The notes below the pieces were generated by a model, which saw nothing but the letters and a program-made list of their open reading frames with translations, ran no database searches and was not told the DNA's origin. Shown here one piece after another: positions 1-5,518 of a stretch of DNA of 5,518 bases (positions are counted from its first letter, which is position 1; every line of letters begins with the position of its first letter). Origin of the DNA: Thermoanaerobaculia bacterium (GTDB lineage Bacteria; Bacteroidota; Bacteroidia; Chitinophagales; Saprospiraceae); assembly GCA_023151335.1 (NCBI GenBank), contig JAKLJF010000368.1:1-5518 (forward strand). The letters run 5' to 3'. The translations under genes were made by a program, and so were the position numbers.

Positions 1-1
1 G

Positions 2-600
2 ATGATTCGCGACGCCGCGGCCGATTTAATGGCCAACTTCGCAAGCAGTTTGCCGCTGATACCCGCCGGAGTAGATAAGCCTGTGAAACCCCTGCCTGAT
101 CATTTAAAAAAAGTATTATTCCCTTCGCGGCCCTGCACATGTCAACAATGCGAATCTGCGGTAAGTCCACTGGCCTACCTGGCAGATTTATTAATATACG
201 CGAAAGACCGCCTGCGCAATGGAAACACCCCCGTGGATTACCGTTTTTTGGAGGGCAACCTGCATCAAAAATTCGGAACCTTGCCAAAGTCGTGTAAATC
301 AGTGGAGGCCAAAGTCAGGCAGGTGCGTATTGCCGTCGAAGTGCTTCGCAAGTTTTACAATTCAACCGGCACGCCAGATGAACGGGAGGCGCTGGCAAAG
401 ATATACCATACCTTGCTCATCCAGACAGGTACAACTTATACCGAGCTTAGGGCTATTCAATATGCAACCAAAGAAGAAAAAGAAGCGTTGGCTGAACGGT
501 TGGGGCTAAGCGCGCCCACGCCGCTTGTGGACCCACTAAAAGAACTGTTGCTCGATACCCAAACGTCGCCCATCCCCAACCTGGAAGACCAACTGGAATC
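2..600 (+). other. VRP1-like N-terminal region with C-x-C-x2-C motif
   Basis: Residues about 1-200. The block has Cys45, Cys47 and Cys50, followed by a serine-proline pair (55-56) and AYLADLL (58-64). This is the signature that opens the Salmonella virulence plasmid VRP1-type region in many TcA-like proteins. A second block (82-98) ends in Cys98 and leads into a helix with VRQVRIAVEVLR (105-116). That second block is characteristic of the non-classical Tc-like branch rather than of Photorhabdus TcdA1. The region is largely helical and would form the outer part of the shell. The first 44 residues look like the tail of a preceding helical segment, so the true start is upstream of the window. 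Confidence 0.75.
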
Positions 601-3600
601 CCTCTTTGGATTTGCCAGTACATTAAAAGACCCCTTGCAGGATAGGCCCGAACCCAAACTATTGACCTGGCGGCGCGCCCGCCTGCGGCAATTGTGGATG
701 GAACAGGATTGGCCGGAGGATTTACCCGCCAATAATGATCCGATTATTGACCCGGATATCATCGGCCCCGACGACTTTCGCCATCCCGATCCGTCGAAAG
801 TTGCATTTTCTCTTTGGAAAAAACGGCGGGAATGGGTCGACAATGAATTGGCCTATTTAAAAACGATTACCCGTACAGTTACCTATTCGGGCCCAAACGA
901 AATAGTGCCTGACATTGAACAAATGGTTGACGCCATGTACGCCGGCCGGCCTTATCCTTCAGGCAACGCACCGGCGGCAACAGCAAGCTGGCCGGTAGTT
1001 ATGACCAAAAAGGATTTGTGGTTGCACTACAATAATCTTTCAAAAGGGCAATTGGACAAAGACCAGACGAAGGAATTGCTGAGAAAATTGGACTCTGCAT
1101 TAGGGCTGAACGCAGATGCTTTCAGAAAACTGATGCTCACCTGGGAAAAGGATAAGAATTGGCATAGCGATCCAAGAAATCCAAAAGTGGAAATACAGGA
1201 ATGGGATGACGTGTATTCCATTTTGTGTCAAAGCCTCAAAAAATTACTTTTTCCGCATTGGCGCGTCGAAGAAGAAGGCGTACAAATAGCATTTAGCCCG
1301 AACGAATTCTGGTTTTCTATCAGTGAACCGACAGAAGGACATTGGCCACCTCAATATGATGCCAATTTTCCTATGATTGATCCGGAAATCCTGACTCCCA
1401 GGGATTTGCCCGATCCTACTGCGGGAGAAAAAGCTCGTTTATTATTTGAAAAACGCAAAGATGAACTGACTGTATTTGGCGCCCGTCTTGAGAACCTTCG
1501 AACTGATCCTGCGTCCGGATTTCTGGCCATGCTGGAAGAAACCTTTGGACGTCCGCTTCCTCTTGATCTGGATCAGACGGCAACTGATTTGAACAGTTCC
1601 GATACCGTCATTTCCGAAACTGCGAAAACCGCCATTCGTTCACAACTATATCTGAGCGAAGATCAATTCCTACGGTTGATGGCTATCCGTGCCAAGGAAA
1701 ACCAACCGCTGGTGGCCGGCAAGCCCTCTGCTGCGGAATATAAGGAACTCAATACCTTGCTCACCGCCGCCTACAAGCGAAGGATAAAGTACCCCGTATG
1801 GAAAAGTGAAGAAAATAGTGACGGGCTTGTGTATTGGAGGGCATTTAAATCCAAATTACCTGGTTGGAGGGCTGCCGCCGAAGCCCGGACAGTTTGGCAG
1901 CAAGCTTTGCGGCTGCGTATGCGCGCTCCGATTATTGATCCGGATTTGATCAGTTCCTCTCACCTTCACCGTCCCTGGACACAAGACGATAAGGCCGGCA
2001 CACTCTGGCGCGATCGAACTCAGGCAATCAAACAGAAATGGAATGACCTGAAATCCAAAAGAGAAACCGCAGGGCCAATACCTGGTTTCGAGAATATTAT
2101 CAGTGAGTCTCTTGGAATAACGATTGTTGAACTCCGAAAAATTGATGAGGAACGGAAAAAGGGTATCGACACCACACGGCGTCTTGCCCAATTGAATCTA
2201 TCCACCGGGGCGCATAATTTCCTGGTACAAATGGACCAATTGTTAACAGGAAACCAAACCGTAGATGTTCAGGAATGGGAAACAGTGTATTCCATACTTA
2301 CCCAGGTCTGGAAAGACCGCAACGTAGCCGCATGGCTGGAGGCAGAAAAAAAGGACGAAATAAGCCTTAGCCCCGATCATTTCAAGTTGCCCGGAAACAA
2401 CACCTTGCCGGAACTACCGCCGTGGCGCGCCAATTTTGAAAGACGGCTGGAATGGGAGGAAAAATTACAATCCCGCATGGATCAGGAAAAGGCGCTGAAG
2501 GAAGCAGCCTGGCAGTCCGTGAGTGCTGCAGAGGAAATTGCCCTTCCTGCGCTGCGCGATGCTTTAATTAAAGGAGCCCCGGTACAAGGCGACACGCTGG
2601 AAGAAAAAGCCAAGCAACTAAGCGACCGCCTGCTCATTGAAATGCGGGATAGCGGTTGCGCCAAAACGACTCGCGTCTCACAATCCATAGAAACGCTTCA
2701 GAACCTGCTGTTTTCTGTTCGTACAGGCCAATTGCAGGATACTTATCCAACTTTATCGTTTTCCCCGGGGGCCATGGAATCCTTTGATAACGATTGGCAA
2801 TGGATGGGGTCGTATAGTGCCTGGCGTGCCGCGATGTTTGTTTTTTTATACCCCGAAAACATCCTGCTTCCCAGCTTAAGAAAAAAACAAACACCGGGGT
2901 TCCGAGGTATGGTAACGCACCTTAGAAATGTTGGAAAAGTGACGCCCGAACGGGCACGACAGGCTGCCAAAATTTATTCCGACTACTTCCGGGATGTTTG
3001 TTCACTGAAATTGGAAGCCACCACGACCGCCGATGTAAATATTGATACGAATGGTAATAAGCGAAAATTACTATTCCTGTTTGCGCGTAGCGAGGCTTCA
3101 AATAAAGTTTACTGGTGTACGCGCGACGGCCTGAGTAAGGACGCCGCCACCCAAACTTATTGGGATGAGGTAAAACCTTTGAGTAATGTACTCAATCTGA
3201 TCGGTTCAGTTGAATATCAAATTTCCAATACCGAACGCTTTATTTATCTGTTTGCAAAAGCCCACGATGGGCGCAACAACAAACTGGTTTTTGTACGGTA
3301 TGATTTGGAACGGAATTACTGGTTGGAAGAACAGAATGAATTGGAATTGCCGGATAAGGCGACCAATTTTGACAATGCAAAGCTCCTTAAACGCGCTGAA
3401 CAGGATGAGTTAGCCTTAAGTAGTCCTCCAAAAATACTGATTACTTTAAGCAGTGGATCATCATTTACGGGTCAATTAAATCTTAATGGTAAGGATTGGG
3501 GAGATACTCCCCTTTCAACAAGTTTTTCTGTCTCATTTGCAGCATTTGAAGATGCTAGTCGATCAGACCCACAATTTGCTCTGAAAAGTCGGTTTTCAAA

Positions 3601-5518
3601 TGAATTCACCGCCAAGGAAATAACAAGATGGTTTAATGCTGCACATAGATTTGCGGAGAATAAAGGGTTTGCTGCAGGATTCCCTACCTTTCATCAAGAC
3701 GGTGATAAATTTGGTGTAATAAAATTAAAAGCTGAAGCTGTTATAGTTACTTCGGTTCCTGCCAATATTTTAAACCCGGCAGTTGTATCGGATAGCTATA
3801 CTGCAAAAGACCTGGCGGGTAGATTCGCTGCGGTTAATCAATATGTTAAAACATACCGTCCCGATTGTATCACTGGCTTTCCAAACTTCATAGACAACGG
3901 TATGAATTTTGGAATAACTCTAATAAAAAAATTTAATTCAGAAAAATCGGTTGGCGGAACAGCTTATATACATCCAATTAATCTAAATTCAAAGTCAAGA
4001 TGGGAGAATGACTTTAATGCAGATTTGTTTGCAAAACGGTTCACCGCATGTAACGATATGGTTATGTGGGATGGTGATGATGAGACTCAGAAGATAAGTA
4101 ATTTTAAATTCCCTTCATTTTCTGAAGCACATAAAGATCATCCGGATGAAATTTGCTATATACATGCTCACCGAACCTATACAACTGAATATAAACCTCA
4201 AATTATTAAGGCGGAAGAACTTTCAATGATAAAGCCTGTCTATTCTGGATCATTCATAGTTTCCTCAAAACGAGATAAAAATGACAATGAGAGATTTCAA
4301 TATTTAATCCGAAATGCTTACGAAAATGACAACAAGGGGGCGCCGATTTCCATTTTAGGGTATTTCGATGAAGCCTGGTACTTCGCTCCCATGCACATCG
4401 CCCTTCAACTGCATCGCTATGGCTACTTTACCGAGGCGCTGGATTGGTTCAGTACCGTTTATGATTACAGTGCTCCTGCTGATAAGCGGAAAATCTATTA
4501 TGGGCTTGTTCGCGAAGACAGGATCAACAATGACTATAGCCGGCTGGAATCCTGGCTTGGCGACCCGCTCGATCCGCATCTGATTGCCGGAAAAAGGAGA
4601 AATGTCTACACGCGTTATACTTTAATGTCCATAATCCGGTGTTTTCTTGATTATGCCGATGCTGAATTTTCAAGGGACACCTCAGAATCGGTTCCTTTGG
4701 CGCGTACGCTTTATCAGACGGCGCTTGAGTTATTGGAGACAGAAGACCTTAAACAATCACTTGGAGGCTGTGAGGAAATTATTGCGGAGTTAAAATTTCG
4801 GTATGGCGATGAATTTGTCGAAAAGTATCCATTCAGCGGATATGGCGATTTTTCAATCTTAAAAGATCTGGCGCAGCAGATAAATGTGGTCATGAATAAG
4901 GATCTCAGTCAATCAGAGAAAATGAGACAGGTTGAAACAACAATTCAAGCCACTTATATTGAAAACGTGTCCCCTCCAATTGAATTACATGAAGTGATCG
5001 AAGGCAGCGAAAAAACTACCCGTAAAATAGCCTTGAGTATGATGGCATTGCCGGAAGTTGAGCAGGAAATGCAGGTTGCACGTTCAGTTGCAATTAATAG
5101 CCTGGAATTTTGGGGTCCGGAAGAAATGGAAAACCATGCATTGGGGAGTATCGTACCTGCTTTGATTTTTACAACATGCGTACCCCCTAACCCACTATTG
5201 CAAGCATTGAGACTTCGTGCAGCAAATAATCTGCGCAAAATCCGGACCTGTCGCAATATTGCCGGGGTAAAACGTGAATTGGAGCCCTACGCTGCTCCAA
5301 CGGATACTTCCACCGGCATGCCGGTGATCGGATTTGGAGGACAACTTATTATACCAGGTGTCGCGAATTATCGTCCTTCGCCATATCGATATGCCGTTCT
5401 GATTGAACGGGCAAAACAGTTGGTGCAGATTGCGCAACAAGTTGAGTCTGCCTTGTTATCTGCGTTGCAACAACGGGATATTGAAGCTTATAACTTGCTG
5501 AAAGCTCGACAAGATGTT
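2..5518 (+). CDS. Tc toxin A-subunit (TcA/TcdA-like) protein, partial at both ends
   Basis: One uninterrupted frame of 1,839 codons fills the window. Family knowledge: TcA forms a pentameric pre-pore that binds host cells, inserts a channel at a pH shift and translocates the TcC toxic fragment from a TcB-TcC cocoon. Seen in order: a C-x-C-x2-C/SPLAYLADLL block (residues 45-64), FLEGNLHQKFGTLPKSC (82-98), repeated shell modules (about 247-830), TTRVSQSIETLQ (889-900) and LYPENILLPSLR (949-960) of the ABC-toxin N-terminal region, a beta-rich neuraminidase-like stretch from about 1001, WLGDPLDPHLIA (1518-1529), YADAEFSRDT (1551-1560), IRTCRNIAGVKREL (1747-1760) and the first channel-region helix (from 1795). 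TcdA1 of Photorhabdus is about 2,500 residues, so roughly 450 C-terminal residues (channel and TcB-binding domain) are probably missing, plus an unknown N-terminal part. The ATG at base 2 is not supported as a start: only one base precedes it and the sequence reads as mid-domain. No internal stop or frameshift is seen. Confidence 0.93.
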   Translation, partial: MIRDAAADLMANFASSLPLIPAGVDKPVKPLPDHLKKVLFPSRPCTCQQCESAVSPLAYLADLLIYAKDRLRNGNTPVDYRFLEGNLHQKFGTLPKSCKSVEAKVRQVRIAVEVLRKFYNSTGTPDEREALAKIYHTLLIQTGTTYTELRAIQYATKEEKEALAERLGLSAPTPLVDPLKELLLDTQTSPIPNLEDQLESLFGFASTLKDPLQDRPEPKLLTWRRARLRQLWMEQDWPEDLPANNDPIIDPDIIGPDDFRHPDPSKVAFSLWKKRREWVDNELAYLKTITRTVTYSGPNEIVPDIEQMVDAMYAGRPYPSGNAPAATASWPVVMTKKDLWLHYNNLSKGQLDKDQTKELLRKLDSALGLNADAFRKLMLTWEKDKNWHSDPRNPKVEIQEWDDVYSILCQSLKKLLFPHWRVEEEGVQIAFSPNEFWFSISEPTEGHWPPQYDANFPMIDPEILTPRDLPDPTAGEKARLLFEKRKDELTVFGARLENLRTDPASGFLAMLEETFGRPLPLDLDQTATDLNSSDTVISETAKTAIRSQLYLSEDQFLRLMAIRAKENQPLVAGKPSAAEYKELNTLLTAAYKRRIKYPVWKSEENSDGLVYWRAFKSKLPGWRAAAEARTVWQQALRLRMRAPIIDPDLISSSHLHRPWTQDDKAGTLWRDRTQAIKQKWNDLKSKRETAGPIPGFENIISESLGITIVELRKIDEERKKGIDTTRRLAQLNLSTGAHNFLVQMDQLLTGNQTVDVQEWETVYSILTQVWKDRNVAAWLEAEKKDEISLSPDHFKLPGNNTLPELPPWRANFERRLEWEEKLQSRMDQEKALKEAAWQSVSAAEEIALPALRDALIKGAPVQGDTLEEKAKQLSDRLLIEMRDSGCAKTTRVSQSIETLQNLLFSVRTGQLQDTYPTLSFSPGAMESFDNDWQWMGSYSAWRAAMFVFLYPENILLPSLRKKQTPGFRGMVTHLRNVGKVTPERARQAAKIYSDYFRDVCSLKLEATTTADVNIDTNGNKRKLLFLFARSEASNKVYWCTRDGLSKDAATQTYWDEVKPLSNVLNLIGSVEYQISNTERFIYLFAKAHDGRNNKLVFVRYDLERNYWLEEQNELELPDKATNFDNAKLLKRAEQDELALSSPPKILITLSSGSSFTGQLNLNGKDWGDTPLSTSFSVSFAAFEDASRSDPQFALKSRFSNEFTAKEITRWFNAAHRFAENKGFAAGFPTFHQDGDKFGVIKLKAEAVIVTSVPANILNPAVVSDSYTAKDLAGRFAAVNQYVKTYRPDCITGFPNFIDNGMNFGITLIKKFNSEKSVGGTAYIHPINLNSKSRWENDFNADLFAKRFTACNDMVMWDGDDETQKISNFKFPSFSEAHKDHPDEICYIHAHRTYTTEYKPQIIKAEELSMIKPVYSGSFIVSSKRDKNDNERFQYLIRNAYENDNKGAPISILGYFDEAWYFAPMHIALQLHRYGYFTEALDWFSTVYDYSAPADKRKIYYGLVREDRINNDYSRLESWLGDPLDPHLIAGKRRNVYTRYTLMSIIRCFLDYADAEFSRDTSESVPLARTLYQTALELLETEDLKQSLGGCEEIIAELKFRYGDEFVEKYPFSGYGDFSILKDLAQQINVVMNKDLSQSEKMRQVETTIQATYIENVSPPIELHEVIEGSEKTTRKIALSMMALPEVEQEMQVARSVAINSLEFWGPEEMENHALGSIVPALIFTTCVPPNPLLQALRLRAANNLRKIRTCRNIAGVKRELEPYAAPTDTSTGMPVIGFGGQLIIPGVANYRPSPYRYAVLIERAKQLVQIAQQVESALLSALQQRDIEAYNLLKARQDV
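740..841 (+). repeat. First, partial copy of the IDPD/LWxxR module
   Basis: Residues 247-280 carry PIIDPDIIGPDDF followed by LWKKRREWVD. They match the second half of the downstream modules near residues 457-489 and 643-672. The first half of the module (EWxxVYxIL) is not recognisable upstream; instead the preceding sequence is a tryptophan/arginine-rich helix (about 221-235). At DNA level the 18 bases at 740-757 differ from 1928-1945 at one position only. Confidence 0.65.
1106..2460 (+). repeat. Degenerate protein-level repeat modules in the alpha-helical shell
   Basis: Three module copies share landmarks in the same order. (i) A helix start: LNADAFRKLM (369-378), LSEDQFLRLM (551-560), LSTGAHNFLV (733-742). 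(ii) EWDDVYSILCQ (400-410), EYKELNTLLT (579-588), EWETVYSILTQ (758-768), each followed by a basic stretch, a tryptophan and acidic residues. (iii) SPNEF (432-436) and SPDHF (790-794). (iv) IDPEIL (459-464) and IDPDLI (645-650). (v) An LF/LW-x2-R element (481-485, 668-672). Copy spacing is about 182 residues. An additional partial copy upstream has only IDPDII (249-254) and LWKKR (271-275). The last copy runs into the ABC-toxin core instead of an IDPD element. Function is unknown; I infer stacked helical units of the shell. Confidence 0.7.
2462..3001 (+). other. ABC-toxin N-terminal-type core region of TcA
   Basis: Residues about 821-1000. A long charged helix (RMDQEKALKEAAWQSVSAAE, 826-845) is followed by a conserved core: AKTTRVSQSIETLQNLLFSV (887-906), WQWMGSYSAWRAAMFVFLYP (932-951) and ENILLPSLR (952-960). 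The same order appears in TcdA1, where an equivalent TTR helix precedes a W-x-Y-S-x-W segment and a YYPENYIDPTLR-type motif. This is the best anchor for placing the protein in the TcA family. It links the helical shell to the beta-rich domain that follows. Confidence 0.85.
3002..3421 (+). other. Start of the neuraminidase-like beta domain
   Basis: Residues about 1001-1140. Alternating hydrophobic strands are visible: KLLFLFARSE (1023-1032), NKVYWCTRDG (1034-1043), RFIYLFAKAH (1079-1088) and KLVFVRYDLERNYW (1094-1107). This matches the neuraminidase-like domain that follows the ABC-toxin core in TcA proteins. The name describes fold similarity; no catalytic sialidase motif (such as an Asp-box, SxDxGxTW) is seen, so enzymatic activity is not implied. 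Confidence 0.65.
3605..3796 (+). repeat. Insert repeat I (FTAKEI ... GFPTF ... FGVIKLK)
   Basis: Residues 1202-1265. An opening FTAKEI helix with W and F, a central AGFPTFH element (1225-1231), then a strand FGVIKLK (1237-1243) and a tail VTSVPANIL. The order matches repeat II and, more weakly, repeat III. Confidence 0.65.
3797..4012 (+). repeat. Insert repeat II (YTAKDL ... GFPNF ... FGITLIKK)
   Basis: Residues 1266-1337. It begins YTAKDLAGRFAAVNQYV, has TGFPNFIDNG (1291-1300) and then the strand FGITLIKK. It is the closest match to repeat I, with a period of about 64 residues between the two start points. Confidence 0.65.
4013..4180 (+). repeat. Insert repeat III, divergent (FNADLF ... FPSF ... 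ICYIHAH)
   Basis: Residues 1338-1393. It begins FNADLFAKRFTACNDM, aligned with FTAKEITRWFNAAHRF and YTAKDLAGRFAAVNQY of the first two repeats. It has FPSF (1370-1373) in place of GFPTF/GFPNF, then a strand ICYIHAHR. The central loop is longer and acidic (DGDDET). Assignment as a third copy is likely but weaker than the first two. Confidence 0.5.
4358..5380 (+). other. Conserved TcA segment between the beta domain and the channel
   Basis: Residues about 1453-1793. Recognisable blocks are GYFDEAWYFAPMHIALQL (1453-1470), EALDWFSTVYDYSAP, WLGDPLDPHLIA (1518-1529), LDYADAEFSRDT (1549-1560), and ARTLYQTALELL. TcdA1 has equivalent features in the same order (a YYTPM-x-VAQRL helix, SNSDPLD-type loop, ARGDHAYRQLERDT, MWYMQALHLLG). 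Then come LQALRLRAANNLRKIRTCRN (about 1733-1752), IAGVKREL and PYAAPTD, equivalent to the LRLQIESRLHNLRHN...LPLYATPVDP stretch of TcdA1. A glycine/proline-rich loop (about 1772-1794) follows. This region positions the window just N-terminal to the translocation channel. Confidence 0.8.
5384..5518 (+). other. First helix of the TcA channel region, cut by the window end
   Basis: Residues 1795-1839 form a long amphipathic helix: YRYAVLIERAKQLVQIAQQV then ESALLSALQQRDIEAYNLLK. TcdA1 has the same pattern (PHMLENARGMVSQLTQFGSTL ... ERQDAEALNALL) at the beginning of its alpha-helical pore-forming domain. The rest of the channel and the C-terminal TcB-binding domain should follow beyond base 5518. 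Confidence 0.75.

Larger units (their letters stand above)
3422..4321 (+). other. AT-rich segment with triple repeat, probable receptor-binding insert
   Basis: Residues about 1141-1440 lie between the first neuraminidase-like strands and the conserved GYFDEAWYFAP block (1453-1463). In TcdA1 the receptor-binding domains are inserted in the corresponding part. Hand-counted G+C is 326 of 900 (36%) against 51% in the first 900 bases and 50% in 4321-4620. The segment opens with a glycine/serine-rich beta stretch (ITLSSGSSFTGQLNLNG, about 1147-1163) and continues with three divergent repeats. Codons are AT-shifted (many ATA, TTA, AAA, AAT), unlike the flanks. I infer a swappable host-recognition module; no known receptor-binding family is recognised. 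Confidence 0.55.

Noticed and set aside
2..4. ATG at the very start of the window as the gene's start codon
   Set aside because: Only one base precedes it, so no ribosome binding site can be judged. The first 44 residues read as the inside of a helical region leading to the C-x-C-x2-C motif; related proteins have sequence before this.
457..843. Minus-strand open frame of 128 codons
   Set aside because: It lies antisense to the well-supported TcA frame, has a serine/arginine-rich composition typical of shadow frames, and matches no family I recognise.
1856..2970. Several minus-strand open frames of 61-111 codons
   Set aside because: They overlap one another in different frames and all lie opposite conserved parts of the + strand protein.
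2346..3931. Homopolymer runs of seven A or T (2346-2352, 2841-2847, 2881-2887, 3925-3931) as phase-variation or programmed frameshift sites
   Set aside because: The main frame stays open through all of them, runs of seven are expected by chance in AT-rich codons, and no stimulatory structure or alternative conserved frame is visible.
3002..4321. Active sialidase in the neuraminidase-like domain
   Set aside because: No Asp-box or arginine-triad pattern can be picked out; in TcA proteins the name reflects fold similarity.
3422..4321. The AT-rich segment as an insertion sequence or other mobile element
   Set aside because: The reading frame continues without a stop, there are no terminal inverted repeats or target duplications that I can see, and the segment encodes repeats rather than a transposase.
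4355..4583. A pair of opposed open frames (one on each strand) over the same bases
   Set aside because: Both are out of frame with the conserved GYFDEAWYFAP...WLGDPLDPH coding segment and carry no recognisable motif.

Overview
The whole window lies inside one very large protein-coding gene on the + strand. Reading from base 2 there are 1,839 sense codons and no stop up to base 5518, so the gene is open at both ends of the window. No intergenic sequence, RNA gene, promoter, terminator or second gene can be supported. The protein is recognisable as the A subunit of a tripartite Tc toxin (TcA; the Photorhabdus/Xenorhabdus TcdA/TccB/XptA family and its many relatives in other bacteria). TcA subunits assemble as pentamers, bind the target cell and inject a toxic payload carried in a TcB-TcC cocoon through a needle-like channel.

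Layout, with residues counted from base 2: (1) residues about 1-200 are the VRP1-type N-terminal region, with a C-x-C-x2-C motif followed by SPxAYLxDLL and a second conserved block. (2) Residues about 200-830 are an alpha-helical shell region containing a degenerate repeated module (landmarks EWxxVYxIL, SPxxF, IDPDLI, LWxxR). (3) Residues about 830-1000 are the ABC-toxin N-terminal-type core, with LYPENILLPSLR. (4) Residues about 1001-1140 are the start of the beta-rich neuraminidase-like domain. (5) Residues about 1141-1440 are an AT-rich segment with three divergent repeats of about 65-75 residues, in the place where TcdA carries its receptor-binding domains. (6) Residues about 1453-1790 are the conserved segment leading toward the channel. 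(7) Residues about 1795-1839 are the first channel-region helix, cut by the window end. The rest of the pore-forming helices and the TcB-binding domain should lie downstream.

The source is bacterial. G+C is about 51% in the first 900 bases, about 36% in the 3421-4320 segment and back to about 50% just after it (hand counts). The protein is closer in style to the Tc-like proteins of diverse non-enterobacterial lineages than to the classical Photorhabdus genes. Nothing here fixes the phylum. The most notable parts are the AT-rich triple-repeat cassette at the presumed receptor-binding position and the repeated modules in the shell.
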